This document shows positions 1 through 9,632 of a stretch of DNA of 64,000 nt, in pieces. The notes beneath the pieces were generated by a model that was not told where the DNA came from, made no database searches, and saw only the letters and a program-made list of their open reading frames with translations. Source of the stretch: Acidiluteibacter sp963716125. Its GTDB lineage: Bacteria; Bacteroidota; Bacteroidia; Flavobacteriales_E; Vicingaceae. The stretch lies in the NCBI GenBank assembly GCA_963716125.1, contig OY970294.1:744001-808000 (forward strand). The letters are read 5' to 3'. Position 1 is the first letter of the stretch, and the number at the start of each line of letters is the position of its first letter. The translations under genes were made by a program, and so were the position numbers.

Positions 1-1257
1 AGCTGAGCCATTAAATTTTAAGCCTGATTCTACTTGCATTAGTTTCGCGTTGGCATCTACATAAGCTAAATTGTTGTCTTTGGCTACTTGTTTAATGATA
101 TTATTGTAATTGTTAACTGCTGCATTTATTTTATCAATCTCATTTTTTAATAAAGCATATTTACCAGGCATTGGAACTACTGATCCAAAACCAAAACATT
201 TGATTGAATCTTGAGGCGTTCTTAAGGTCAATAATTCACCTGGTTTTAATTGACGGATACTCGGTAAACCATTTCCACTTAAATCTGTCAATGAAGGATC
301 TGCAGTGACAAAATAGTTAGCACCAGCAGTAAATTTAATTTTTCTATGTGTTGCTTCAGGAGCAAAAGCAGGGTTTTGACTAACTACTAAATCTAATCCA
401 CCATTGTATTGGGCGTATGCTGCATTTAAAGAATCTGCTTGTCCTTGTCTCAACGGTAAAGCATTAGCAGGAACGGTTGTAAAAAACGGAATAGTAGTAA
501 TACTTGGTATATTCGCCACAGCACCTTTAGCTCCATTTTTTGTTAGAGAATCTACTGATCTTTTAAATTCTGATTCAAAAATAGCAACATCTGTTATAGC
601 ATCTCCACCTTCTTCACCGCCAGAAGTTGAATATCCTAATACATCGTTGTTTCCAATCCATAAAGTAAAAAAGGTAGGATTAACAGCCATAGCAGCTTGA
701 ATCATTGTTTGACCAGGATTGGCAGCAAATCTTGCAAAATAAGGATTTCCTTGTAATGATCCATATCCAACTAAGTTCAATTGGCCAACTCTAGCACCTG
801 GTACACCTATATTATTGTAAGGGCCATCTGTTGGTTGAAGATTTAAAAAACCTGAACCAATTAAAGAATAAGGTGAATCACTTAATTTTGGTGCTAAACT
901 TACTGTTCCTTTGCAGTCTGCTGAAGGTTGCAAAGATAGCGCAGGAACTAAAAGTCCTGTGGATGCTATAATATCTAACCCAGCTCCTTTTTCCCCAGCT
1001 TCTCCACTCAAAAACGGCGTTTTGAAATCTCCGCCACCCACTTCTTTCAATTGTTTGGCTAAAATTTCAGGAATAGAATTTTGTTGTCCCTTTAAACTTA
1101 GAGCATTGCTTTGAAATCCTGCTGTCAAAGAGTTTCCAACAGCAACTGTTCTACTAAAGTCTGCTGTGCCACCGTTGAATGCAATTTCGTCAAATTCGGG
1201 TTCACAACCCACTGCGAAAAGCAATGGTAATAGATATATTAATTTATATGTTTTCAT
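1..1257 (-). CDS. SGNH/GDSL-type hydrolase lipoprotein (3' end beyond window)
   Basis: The reading frame is open from an ATG at 1257 to the window edge (419 codons), so the C-terminus is missing. The N-terminus is a lipoprotein signal (LLFAVGC, Cys18). Block I of the SGNH family is seen as GNSLTAG (residues 41-47, candidate nucleophile Ser43), a block II-like GVPGARV follows near 151, and the oxyanion block III is IGNND (201-205). The block V Asp/His pair would lie beyond the edge. The family hydrolyses esters or lipids, here probably at the outer membrane. It starts only 12 bp after the FadL-like gene on the same strand, so the pair is probably an operon for uptake and cleavage of a hydrophobic ester; the substrate is unknown. 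Confidence 0.85.
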   Translation of the reverse strand, partial: MKTYKLIYLLPLLFAVGCEPEFDEIAFNGGTADFSRTVAVGNSLTAGFQSNALSLKGQQNSIPEILAKQLKEVGGGDFKTPFLSGEAGEKGAGLDIIASTGLLVPALSLQPSADCKGTVSLAPKLSDSPYSLIGSGFLNLQPTDGPYNNIGVPGARVGQLNLVGYGSLQGNPYFARFAANPGQTMIQAAMAVNPTFFTLWIGNNDVLGYSTSGGEEGGDAITDVAIFESEFKRSVDSLTKNGAKGAVANIPSITTIPFFTTVPANALPLRQGQADSLNAAYAQYNGGLDLVVSQNPAFAPEATHRKIKFTAGANYFVTADPSLTDLSGNGLPSIRQLKPGELLTLRTPQDSIKCFGFGSVVPMPGKYALLKNEIDKINAAVNNYNNIIKQVAKDNNLAYVDANAKLMQVESGLKFNGSA

Positions 1258-1269
1258 AATTGTATTTTC

Positions 1270-2478
1270 TTAAAAGTTAAAATGTAAACCGATACCTGGA
1301 ATAGAAGTCAATGAAGCATATTTACCGCCAAAATTTTCAGGAGTATAACTTGATTCTCTTTCTAAACCATAAATAAATAAGTAAGAAACATCTATTCCAA
1401 ACTTCTCTGAAGGATTATAACTTAAACCTGTTGTCAATCCTATATTATTGCTGTTTGGTGTTTCGGGAGAAAAATAATCATCCTGAATTGGTGATTGATC
1501 GTAATAAACACCTGCTCTTAAATCTAATTTTTCACTGCAAGAATATTGAGCTCCCAATCTAATGATGACAGAATTCTTATAATTACGAGGATTCTTAGAA
1601 TCTGGAGTTGTTGGATTGGCAAAATCAAAATCTAAAGATTTGTAAGCCTTCCACTCAACGTAACTTTGTTCCAATGAAACTAACCATTTTTCATTAATAT
1701 GATAAGCTAATCCCAATGTCCAAGTAGCTGGTAAAGGCAATGTAGCATTAAAAGTTGTGTTCGGTAATTGTGTAGCTAGTAGAGGCGATACAGAAAAATT
1801 GGCATCTCCATCTTTTAACTTCATATCCACTTGCGAACGGTAAGTAAAACCAACACTAAAATTCTCAGTTGGTTCGTAATACAAGCCTGCATTAAAGCCA
1901 TAAGCAATGGTGCTACCTTTTAAATTTACCGTATTATCACCAAATGGGGCATCCACAGCTTTATTTAGTTCTACAGATCCTGAAACGATATTTAAACCTG
2001 CTCCAATACCTAATTTATCACAAATTTTGTAAGAAATAGTCGGTTGAATAAAAATTGCCCGAAGGCTAATGTCTTGAATAAGTTTGCTGCCACTCCAATC
2101 TTTGCCCCAATCAACGGTGCTACCATAAGGCGTGTAAGCAGATAAGCCTGCAGCAAATTTATCGCCTAATTTAAAATTGGCATGTAAATAAAAGGGTGTT
2201 CCCAATGGATTATTAGTTCTTTCAGTTACACCATTGTTTTGACTTTGGAAGGCAACTTTTGCTGAAATAAATGAAGCACCAGCTTCAATACCAATTTTAT
2301 TATCCAAAAAAGTCATTGATCCCGGATTAAAATAAACTGAAGAAGCTCCTAGTTTTAAGGCAGATCCGAGGTGACCCATACCTGTTTGTTTATTTCCTTG
2401 TAGGTTTACTTGAAACCCTCCCGCAAACATTAACATCGGTATAGATGTTAAGATGGGAAAAAGCAGTGCTTTTTTCAT
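1270..2478 (-). CDS. FadL/OMPP1/TodX-family outer-membrane transporter
   Basis: This 402-residue protein has a signal peptide (MKKALLFPIL... MFAGG) followed by the family's N-terminal block (GFQVNLQGNKQTGMGHLGS, SSVYFNPG) that forms the plug of FadL-type barrels. The rest is alternating beta-strand sequence ending in an aromatic residue (HFNF), as outer-membrane barrels do. The family moves long-chain fatty acids and other hydrophobic molecules across the outer membrane. It is the first gene of a two-gene leftward unit with the GDSL lipoprotein and is divergent from the oxidoreductase genes. The actual ligand cannot be told from sequence. Confidence 0.9.
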   Translation of the reverse strand: MKKALLFPILTSIPMLMFAGGFQVNLQGNKQTGMGHLGSALKLGASSVYFNPGSMTFLDNKIGIEAGASFISAKVAFQSQNNGVTERTNNPLGTPFYLHANFKLGDKFAAGLSAYTPYGSTVDWGKDWSGSKLIQDISLRAIFIQPTISYKICDKLGIGAGLNIVSGSVELNKAVDAPFGDNTVNLKGSTIAYGFNAGLYYEPTENFSVGFTYRSQVDMKLKDGDANFSVSPLLATQLPNTTFNATLPLPATWTLGLAYHINEKWLVSLEQSYVEWKAYKSLDFDFANPTTPDSKNPRNYKNSVIIRLGAQYSCSEKLDLRAGVYYDQSPIQDDYFSPETPNSNNIGLTTGLSYNPSEKFGIDVSYLFIYGLERESSYTPENFGGKYASLTSIPGIGLHFNF

Positions 2479-2568
2479 AATGGATTATATTTTTTATAAA
2501 TGTAAATAAGTTTTTTTTTATATGCACGCATTATAATTATTTGGCTTATTATTTATAATTATTCTAAC

Positions 2569-2576
2569 TAACTTTG
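2569..2576 (+). promoter_or_regulatory. Probable -7 promoter element for the 2-oxoacid oxidoreductase operon
   Basis: TAACTTTG matches the Bacteroidota -7 consensus TAnnTTTG and lies 23 bp before the ATG at 2600. A TTG at 2541-2543 could be the -33 element, although the 25 bp spacing is a little long. Confidence 0.5.
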
Positions 2577-2599
2577 AAGAGTAAAATTTTAGAAATTGT

Positions 2600-4450
2600 A
2601 TGGCAAAAGTTGTTGAAGAAAGACGAGAGGTAACTATCGTTTTTGCAGGAGATTCGGGCGATGGAATTCAGTTAACCGGGACACAATTTACCAATACCTC
2701 TGCACTTTTTGGGAATGATGTAAGTACTTTTCCCAATTTTCCCGCAGAAATTAGAGCACCACAAGGTACTTTAGCTGGAGTTTCAGGATTTCAGTTGCAG
2801 TTTGGTAGCGTAGAAGTTTTCACTGCTGGTGATATATGTGATGTTTTAGTGGCGATGAATGCCGCTGCATTTAAAGTAAATTTAAGTCGATTAAAAAAGA
2901 GCGGAACAATTATCGTTAATACGGATGGTTTTAATCCTAAAAATTTAAAATTAGCAGGTTACGATGAAAATCCATTAGAAAATAAGAGTTTAGAAGATTA
3001 TCGATTGATTCAAATTGATGTTACTAAATTGACTCAGGCTGCATTAGTAGATTTTGGATTAGGTAAAAAAGAGGTAGATCGCTCTAGAAATATGTTTGTT
3101 TTGGGCTTTCTTTATTATATGTATAATAGGGATATATCTCCAACAGAAAAATTTATTAGATCTAAATTCAAGAAATCGCAACAGCTGATTGATGCTAATT
3201 TAAGCGTATTAAAAGCAGGATATAATTATGCAGATACGTCTGAAACTTTTACATCAAGATATAATGTAAAAGCAGCAGATTTGCCAAAAGGAACCTATAG
3301 GAATATAATGGGTAATCAAGCCACCGCATTAGGTTTAATAGCAGCTTCTAAAAAAGCAAATTTGAATTTGTTTTATGGTTCTTATCCAATTACACCTGCG
3401 TCAGATATTTTGCATGAATTATCTAAACATAAAAATTTTGGTGTAAAGTCATTTCAAGCAGAAGATGAAATTGCCGCAGTTTGTTCTGTGATAGGAGCAT
3501 CTTTTGCTGGTGAATTGGCAGTAACTGCTTCTTCAGGACCTGGAATCGCTTTAAAAGGTGAAGCCTTGGGTTTAGGAGTAATGCTGGAATTGCCAATGGT
3601 GGTTGTAAATGTGCAAAGAGGTGGACCATCTACAGGAATGCCAACCAAAACTGAGCAAGCAGATTTAATGCAAGCACTGTATGGTAGAAATGGAGAAGCA
3701 CCTATGCCTGTTATAGCCGCTCAATCACCTTCAGATTGTTTTGATGCTGCATTTGAGGCTTGTAGAGTGGCAGTAGAGCATATGACACCTGTATTTTTAT
3801 TGAGTGATGGCTACATTGCCAATGGTTCTGAACCTTGGAGTTTTCCATCCTCAAAAGATTTGAAAGATATCAAAGCAGATTTTGCCAAAGAAAGATTAGG
3901 AGAGGATGCTGAAGAATTTTTGCCTTATAAAAGAGATGAGCGTTTGGTGAGAAAATGGGCATTGCCTGGCACCAAAGGACTAGAGCATAGAATTGGTGGA
4001 ATAGAGAAGGAATGGGAAACTGGAAATGTTTCTTATGATCCTGAAAATCATCAAAGAATGGTAAAGGTAAGAGCTGAGAAAATTGCAAAAATTGCCGATC
4101 ATATTCCATTGCAAAAAATAGATACAGGAAAAGAAAAAGGACATGTTTTGGTGATAGGCTGGGGATCAACTTATGGTGTAATTAAAACTGCCGTTAGAGA
4201 TTGTATAGCACAAGGTATGGAAGTCAGTCATACACACATCAGATACATTGAGCCAATGCCTAAAAATTTAGGAGAAATCATCAAAAACTTTGATAAAGTG
4301 TTGATTCCTGAAATGAACAATGGGCAATTGATTAAATTGATTAGAGATAAATTTTTAGTGGATGCAAAAGGATTGAATAAAATCAAAGGAATACCGTTTG
4401 CAACTTCAGAAATAGTGGAGGCAATTCAAGAATTGGCCACTACAAAATAA
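2600..4450 (+). CDS. korA: 2-oxoacid:ferredoxin oxidoreductase, fused gamma/alpha subunit
   Basis: This 616-residue subunit joins an N-terminal gamma domain (FAGDSGDGIQLTGTQF near residue 15, FPAEIRAPQGT near 48) to the alpha, pyrimidine-binding-like domain (YGSYPITPASDILHEL near 260, SSGPGIALKGEALGL near 310) and a C-terminal domain II (VLVIGWGSTYG near 518). With the beta subunit it catalyses CoA- and ferredoxin-dependent oxidative decarboxylation of a 2-oxoacid, most often 2-oxoglutarate in this fused layout. The beta subunit starts 6 bp after its stop. Kor is favoured over Por or Vor on architecture, but substrate cannot be read directly. Confidence 0.9.
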   Translation: MAKVVEERREVTIVFAGDSGDGIQLTGTQFTNTSALFGNDVSTFPNFPAEIRAPQGTLAGVSGFQLQFGSVEVFTAGDICDVLVAMNAAAFKVNLSRLKKSGTIIVNTDGFNPKNLKLAGYDENPLENKSLEDYRLIQIDVTKLTQAALVDFGLGKKEVDRSRNMFVLGFLYYMYNRDISPTEKFIRSKFKKSQQLIDANLSVLKAGYNYADTSETFTSRYNVKAADLPKGTYRNIMGNQATALGLIAASKKANLNLFYGSYPITPASDILHELSKHKNFGVKSFQAEDEIAAVCSVIGASFAGELAVTASSGPGIALKGEALGLGVMLELPMVVVNVQRGGPSTGMPTKTEQADLMQALYGRNGEAPMPVIAAQSPSDCFDAAFEACRVAVEHMTPVFLLSDGYIANGSEPWSFPSSKDLKDIKADFAKERLGEDAEEFLPYKRDERLVRKWALPGTKGLEHRIGGIEKEWETGNVSYDPENHQRMVKVRAEKIAKIADHIPLQKIDTGKEKGHVLVIGWGSTYGVIKTAVRDCIAQGMEVSHTHIRYIEPMPKNLGEIIKNFDKVLIPEMNNGQLIKLIRDKFLVDAKGLNKIKGIPFATSEIVEAIQELATTK

Positions 4451-4456
4451 ATTAAA

Positions 4457-5491
4457 ATGAGTACAGAAACTGCTGATATAAAATTAACTGCAAAGGATTT
4501 TACGACAGACCAAGAGGTGAGATGGTGTCCTGGTTGTGGCGATTATTCAATTTTAAAACAAGTACAAAGTATATTGCCTGAAGGTGGTATCAAAAAAGAA
4601 GATATTGTTTTTATTTCAGGAATTGGATGCTCCTCTAGGTTTCCTTATTACATGAATACTTATGGTATGCATTCTATTCACGGTAGAGCTACAGCCGTAG
4701 CAAGTGGATTAAAAATAGCTAAGCCTGAATTGAGTGTGTGGGTTATTACTGGAGATGGAGATAGTCTTTCTATTGGTGGAAATCACTTAATTCATACGAT
4801 TCGAAGAAATTTTAATATAAATATCTTGTTGTTTAACAATGAAATATATGGCTTAACGAAAGGACAGTATTCTCCAACATCGCCAGAAGGTAAGGTAACA
4901 AAATCTACTCCAATGGGATCATTGGATCATCCTTTTAATCCTTTGGCATTGTGTTTTGGAGCTGATTCTACTTTTATAGCCCGAGCAATGGATAGAGATG
5001 TGAAGCATTTAAGGGAAGTATTGTTAAGAGCAGATCAACATATTGGAACTTCTTTGTTAGAGATTTATCAAAATTGTAATGTCTTTAACGATGGTGCATT
5101 TGAGATATACACAGACAAAGGCAGTAAAAAGGAAGAAGCTTTATTTTTAGAACATGGTCAACCATTAATTTACGGAGCAGATAACGATAAAGGAATTTTA
5201 TTGGAAAATGGAATTCCTAAGATTGTAAAATTAGACGATGGAAAATATAAGCCCGAAGATTTATGGATTCATGATGAAACTGACCGTTTGAAAGCACATA
5301 AATTAACAGCATTTTTTGATAATCCATCTTTAGAAGGGCATTTGCCTAGGCCATTTGGTGTGTTTTATGCAGCAGATAGATATCGCTATGAAGAAGCATT
5401 GCATTCTCAATTAGAATTGGCAAAAGAAACGAAAGGAGAAGGCGATTTAGATGCTTTGATGCAAGGGGAAAATACTTGGAAAGTCGGTTGA
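4457..5491 (+). CDS. korB: 2-oxoacid:ferredoxin oxidoreductase, beta subunit
   Basis: This 344-residue thiamine-diphosphate subunit has the cluster-binding cysteines CPGCGD (24-29) and GIGCSS (55-60), the TPP/Mg motif GDGDSL (99-104) followed by NNEIYGLTKGQ near 127, and a further Cys near 212 (NCNVF) that could complete the 4Fe-4S site. It works with the fused alpha/gamma subunit immediately upstream. There is no separate delta ferredoxin subunit next door, so electrons probably go to a free ferredoxin. Confidence 0.92.
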   Translation: MSTETADIKLTAKDFTTDQEVRWCPGCGDYSILKQVQSILPEGGIKKEDIVFISGIGCSSRFPYYMNTYGMHSIHGRATAVASGLKIAKPELSVWVITGDGDSLSIGGNHLIHTIRRNFNINILLFNNEIYGLTKGQYSPTSPEGKVTKSTPMGSLDHPFNPLALCFGADSTFIARAMDRDVKHLREVLLRADQHIGTSLLEIYQNCNVFNDGAFEIYTDKGSKKEEALFLEHGQPLIYGADNDKGILLENGIPKIVKLDDGKYKPEDLWIHDETDRLKAHKLTAFFDNPSLEGHLPRPFGVFYAADRYRYEEALHSQLELAKETKGEGDLDALMQGENTWKVG

Positions 5492-5567
5492 TAATTGATA
5501 ATTATTAATGGTAAATTGTTAATTATAAATGGTTAGTTTGCAATTAATTAATTGAATTTTTAATGGA

Positions 5568-6428
5568 ATGAAAGCGCTGATTTTTCTATTATTAATTTCG
5601 TTCCAATCGTCATTGACTTATTCACAAAGTTTTGGTGAATACATTTCTAGTAATGTGCTTAAAGTAAATGAAGATGGCAGCTTAGATTCTAATCTATACG
5701 AAAAGTTCCAAGATTTCAGCTTGATTATGATTGGTGAAATGCATGGCACTAATGAACCGGCTGACTTAGTTAAAAATCTAGCAAAATTAATTTTAATTAA
5801 AGAGGAATCAATATCCATTGGGCTTGAAATTCCCGAGAATGAAATGGAAACTTATATTGAATTTCCCTCTGATTCGACTTTATTAAAGACTAAATTTTTC
5901 TCCAAACAAAATATCGATGGAAGAAATGGAAAAGCCTGGTTTGATTTAATTCGTTTTTGCAGTTCTCAGCCAAATATAAATTTGTTCTTTTTTGATAATT
6001 ACCAAGCTATGAACATTCGAGATAGGGATAGCTCCATGTATTTATCTATAAAGAAACAAAAAAGTGAATTGTCAAATCCATTAGGATTGGAATCAAAGGT
6101 AATTACCCTTTCAGGTAACATTCACAATTGGTTAATTCCATTCAATAATAAACCTACGATGGGGACTTATTGCAGCATTGATACAAGTTTATTTAATACA
6201 GGATCAATTTGTTCCATTAATCATCTTTATTCGGGTGGGACTATGCTAAATAATATTGGTAGTGGACTAGAATTGAGAACAATTCCTTTTGAAGAAAGCG
6301 TATATACACGTTCAACTGAATTTAAAAAGTATTTGCTTTTTAATCAAGCATCAAAATCAAAACAATATAATTGCACTTATTTCACAAGATATGTCAGTTA
6401 TTCGGAAGAATTGAAAATGGATAATTGA
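5568..6428 (+). CDS. Secreted ChaN/EreA-like protein of unknown function
   Basis: A 286-residue protein with a signal peptide (first ~20 residues, cleavage probably after TYSQ). GEMHG (56-60) followed by a helix, GLEIPE near 98 and SGNIHNW near 188 give the Glu/His pattern of the TIKI/erythromycin-esterase/ChaN fold group. Members act as hydrolases or haem-binding proteins, so neither activity can be assigned. It stands alone between the kor genes and a convergent operon and is followed by a small hairpin. The family call rests on short motifs only. Confidence 0.55.
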   Translation: MKALIFLLLISFQSSLTYSQSFGEYISSNVLKVNEDGSLDSNLYEKFQDFSLIMIGEMHGTNEPADLVKNLAKLILIKEESISIGLEIPENEMETYIEFPSDSTLLKTKFFSKQNIDGRNGKAWFDLIRFCSSQPNINLFFFDNYQAMNIRDRDSSMYLSIKKQKSELSNPLGLESKVITLSGNIHNWLIPFNNKPTMGTYCSIDTSLFNTGSICSINHLYSGGTMLNNIGSGLELRTIPFEESVYTRSTEFKKYLLFNQASKSKQYNCTYFTRYVSYSEELKMDN

Positions 6429-6438
6429 CAAGGCATAA

Positions 6439-6457
6439 TTTGCTTTTGCGAAGCAAA
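6439..6457. terminator. Hairpin between convergent genes
   Basis: TTTGCTT and AAGCAAA form a perfect 7 bp stem with loop TTGCG, 10 bp after the stop of the ChaN/EreA-like gene. It is A/T rich with A/T flanks and could end transcription from either side. It lies in the 179 bp between the converging genes, where nothing else was recognised. Confidence 0.4.
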
Positions 6458-6607
6458 ATAATTGATATTTATTTTAAATAATAGTTTAATAGACAAAATG
6501 GTTGATAAAAACTCTTGAAAGCCTTTCCCTGATTAGCTTTGGGGTTAATGAAAGATTGTTATTAAGTAACTAATTAAAATTGTCAATTTTCAATAGCGCA
6601 TTATCAA

Positions 6608-7339
6608 TTAAAAAAGAAGGTATCTCAATCCAAATTTAAAATTAAAATAATCGTGAAAAACAGCTCTTTGAACGCTGTATTCATTCTCATGATCTTTAAC
6701 ATTGGAGCGATTTACTTTGAGTAATGGTAATGGTAGTTTTCCTAAACTTAATGGTAACATGGCACTTATACCATAATCTACAACTATTCTATCAAAGAAA
6801 ATTCGTTGTTTACCAAAGCTTATTCCAATACTCAGTAAAGTAATTGGATTATCATATTGCAGGCGTTTACTTATTTCTAAGGTTTCAAAATATTTATCTT
6901 GATTGAGTTGAATACTTTTATAGTTTGCGAAAACTCCTAAATACCGCCCATAAGGAGCTATGGAAGTTCTAAACATTCTGTATTCTAATGAGATAGTTTG
7001 TACATTTAATTCAGTCTTTACATTATAAGGGATTTCATAATCGCCATTGAAATCATTTTCAATCAATTTTTTATAATCTTTTTGGGTCTTAAAAAATCCA
7101 TAACTAAATTTTAAGGAGGCTTTTCGCTGGGTAGCATATTCTAAATCAATGGAATATTGATCATTAAAACTTATAAATCCGCTCTCTCCATTTTTATTTG
7201 GCCCTCTAAAGGCGGACATAAATTGACCTGAACCTCCTACACTTAGTCTTTTACCCATGTAGCCTGGTGCTTTTTGAGCAAAGGTGGACGTATTTGCTAT
7301 CAGTAAAAAAGCTATAATCAGTTGAATATTTTGCTTCAT
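6608..7339 (-). CDS. Predicted outer-membrane beta-barrel protein
   Basis: 243 residues: signal peptide (MKQNIQLIIAF... TFAQ), then amphipathic strands (YSIDLEYATQRKASLKFSYGFF, LNVQTISLEYRMFR) ending in RYLLF with a terminal Phe, as barrel proteins do. No named family is recognised. Its ATG overlaps the stop of the M48 protease gene upstream by 4 bp (ATGA), so the two are translationally coupled; it may assist or be handled by that protease. It is last in the four-gene leftward operon that starts near 12002. Confidence 0.65.
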   Translation of the reverse strand: MKQNIQLIIAFLLIANTSTFAQKAPGYMGKRLSVGGSGQFMSAFRGPNKNGESGFISFNDQYSIDLEYATQRKASLKFSYGFFKTQKDYKKLIENDFNGDYEIPYNVKTELNVQTISLEYRMFRTSIAPYGRYLGVFANYKSIQLNQDKYFETLEISKRLQYDNPITLLSIGISFGKQRIFFDRIVVDYGISAMLPLSLGKLPLPLLKVNRSNVKDHENEYSVQRAVFHDYFNFKFGLRYLLF

Positions 7340-9618
7340 TTGTTATATTTTTTTTCTCTTTTTAATTGAAAAAAGGTATCATAAATTTGACTCTTTATAA
7401 GGTCTCCATTATCTCTAGTGCTACTAGAAATATCGTCGCTTATTAAAATTTTTCCACTTTCTACATCAACTGCAAATGCATAATAATAAGTTGAATAGTC
7501 GGGAGAAATAACAGAGGCCAAATAAAAAGGGAATCCATAAATAGTTAGAATACTCAATGCCAAATAAGCAGGATTAAAATCACTTTTTAGGCGAGCATTT
7601 ACTAAGCCCATCCACATAAAATTATTGGTATTGTATTTCTCTGCCAACACTTTTATATAAGGATATTGATAAGGAATTAAATCCAATCCATCTTGACGAG
7701 AACGTTCTGCGAGCCAATTGGTACTGATTGCGATTTCATTAAAACGTTCTGTTTCAGCATTGGATATGTTTTTCTTCCCTAAAACGCTTACATTCAAATT
7801 GGATTCTTTTGCAGCATCAAATACATATTCCCTAAAATCCAATTGACCTTTTTCACTTTTGATGAATTTATTTTGAATCTCTTTTCGCTCATCATATTTT
7901 CCATAAAATGGATCAGCTAAAACAATGGTATCAATACCTAAAGAAAGTCCGTATTTTGCGATTCGGTTGGATTTTTTTCGACGTTTTTTGTAGCTAACAT
8001 ATTCTTCTTCTTTTGCTATCTTCGCCTCAAAGGTATCAATAGCCGTTTCAAACTTGCTTACAAAAACTTCATTTTCTAATAAATCAACAAAAATAAATTT
8101 GTCGAAATTAACGGCATCTTCTTTTTTCTTTAATTGATTTTTTATCTCTCTTTTTAATTTTAAAAGCTCAAGTCGTGATAGTTGAGTGGTGTCAATATTC
8201 GCATAAGGATCATTTCTGAGCTCTTCCTGTTTTTTCAATTCAACTTTCAATTTTTCTATATCTGATGCTGTAAAATAATGGTCTATTTTAATTTTATTAT
8301 CTTCTGCTAATAATTTAAAAGAGTCGTCTGTCAATTTTTTAATAAACCTATCTCCTGGGAATTCTAATGATAATTTCCAGAGGTAATTAACGGCTATTGC
8401 AGAAAGTTCTTCTTCTTCTAAAGCTTTTAAAAGATAATTGATTTGTTGAGATTCCCCTTGAACTTTTGAGTATTTGGATACTACAGAAGAGAATCTTTTA
8501 TTGTTTTTATATTTGGCAGTAGCATAAAGTGAATAGGCAATGTTGGTTTTAAGAAATTGATTGTTTGGGTATTCTTGTAGCAAAAGATAGCTGTTGTAAA
8601 TCGCATTGGCGTAATCGCCTTCTGAGGCATAAATGTTGCTCAATTCAAAACGACTTATTTCTCTTATTTTGTCAAATTCTTTTTCAGAAACTATAAACGC
8701 TTTCTTGCTTTGGTAGTTAATAGTATCTATTCCTTTTAAATAGAGGGCTTTTCTTTTCTTTAAATTGGGATGTGAACTTTCTGAATCATCGTAATCGTCA
8801 TCAGCCTCTATTTTAGCTATTTCTTCTAATAAATATTCTTTAGGAAAGCTAAAGTATTTGTTGGTGAGAATGTTATAATCAAAATAAAGATTCTCAAAAG
8901 GTGTGTAATTGTATTGCAAAATATCAAAAGTCCCTTTACCCAAAATCAAATCGTAGTCTGTTTCTTTAAAAATTTCTAAACCATCATGATCGGCTTCTAT
9001 CTCTAAATCTTTAGAATAATTACTTCTAGATAGTAGTTTTTCTTTAAAATCTTGATTTTTATATTGTCCTCTTTCTTTTACAATATTATCCGTTTCAACA
9101 TAACCGTTGATGATGTGATTCTTTTTAAAATGAATCACTTCATGCGAAATAATAAAAGCCAATTCTGCTTCATTTCTCAATTTGGCAATCAAACCTAAAC
9201 TAAAAAAGATAGCACCTCTATCAGTTGTAAATGCATTGACATAATCGGACTTGATTATATAAAATTTAAGTTTTTTTCTTAGTTCAGGTTCATTTTTCAA
9301 AACTACATCAGCTACTTTGTTGACATAATTTCCAATAGGGTCGTTAAAAAGTACATCACCACTTAGCAGCAATTCATCTACTGCGAATGTGCTTTGCAAA
9401 ATAAAATCTTCTTTTGTTTTTCGGAGTCTTCTTTTGTCTTTTTTTATATCATTTTTTCTCAATTCAAATTTCTCTGCAGATAATCTTTGAAGTTCTTCTG
9501 GCAATTTTCCACTGGATTCAATGGGAATATAGGTGCGTTCTAAATTTTGCTGAGCAGATAAGTTGTGAACAGAAAGTAGATAGCATAAAAATGCTAACAT
9601 TATGGGGATTTTTCTCAT
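7336..9618 (-). CDS. M48-family zinc metalloprotease with long C-terminal region
   Basis: 760 residues. After a signal peptide (cleavage near SAQQ), the HExxH zinc site is HEVIH (159-163) and the third ligand lies in EIEADHDG (206-213), the M48 arrangement (BepA/Loi-like periplasmic proteases). Residues ~320-450 look like TPR-type helical repeats (YNSYLLLQEYPNNQFLKTNIAYSLY), followed by charged helices and a C-terminal domain ending in FFQLKREKKYNK. BepA-like enzymes look after outer-membrane protein assembly, which fits the coupled beta-barrel gene downstream. It begins 14 bp after nadE. The C-terminal third matches nothing known to me. Confidence 0.85.
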   Translation of the reverse strand: MRKIPIMLAFLCYLLSVHNLSAQQNLERTYIPIESSGKLPEELQRLSAEKFELRKNDIKKDKRRLRKTKEDFILQSTFAVDELLLSGDVLFNDPIGNYVNKVADVVLKNEPELRKKLKFYIIKSDYVNAFTTDRGAIFFSLGLIAKLRNEAELAFIISHEVIHFKKNHIINGYVETDNIVKERGQYKNQDFKEKLLSRSNYSKDLEIEADHDGLEIFKETDYDLILGKGTFDILQYNYTPFENLYFDYNILTNKYFSFPKEYLLEEIAKIEADDDYDDSESSHPNLKKRKALYLKGIDTINYQSKKAFIVSEKEFDKIREISRFELSNIYASEGDYANAIYNSYLLLQEYPNNQFLKTNIAYSLYATAKYKNNKRFSSVVSKYSKVQGESQQINYLLKALEEEELSAIAVNYLWKLSLEFPGDRFIKKLTDDSFKLLAEDNKIKIDHYFTASDIEKLKVELKKQEELRNDPYANIDTTQLSRLELLKLKREIKNQLKKKEDAVNFDKFIFVDLLENEVFVSKFETAIDTFEAKIAKEEEYVSYKKRRKKSNRIAKYGLSLGIDTIVLADPFYGKYDERKEIQNKFIKSEKGQLDFREYVFDAAKESNLNVSVLGKKNISNAETERFNEIAISTNWLAERSRQDGLDLIPYQYPYIKVLAEKYNTNNFMWMGLVNARLKSDFNPAYLALSILTIYGFPFYLASVISPDYSTYYYAFAVDVESGKILISDDISSSTRDNGDLIKSQIYDTFFQLKREKKYNK

Positions 9619-9632
9619 TAATTGATTAATTT

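Noticed and set aside
404..1114. Rightward frames at 404-700 and 911-1114
   Set aside because: They are antisense to the GDSL lipoprotein, whose motifs (GNSLTAG, IGNND) establish the coding strand.
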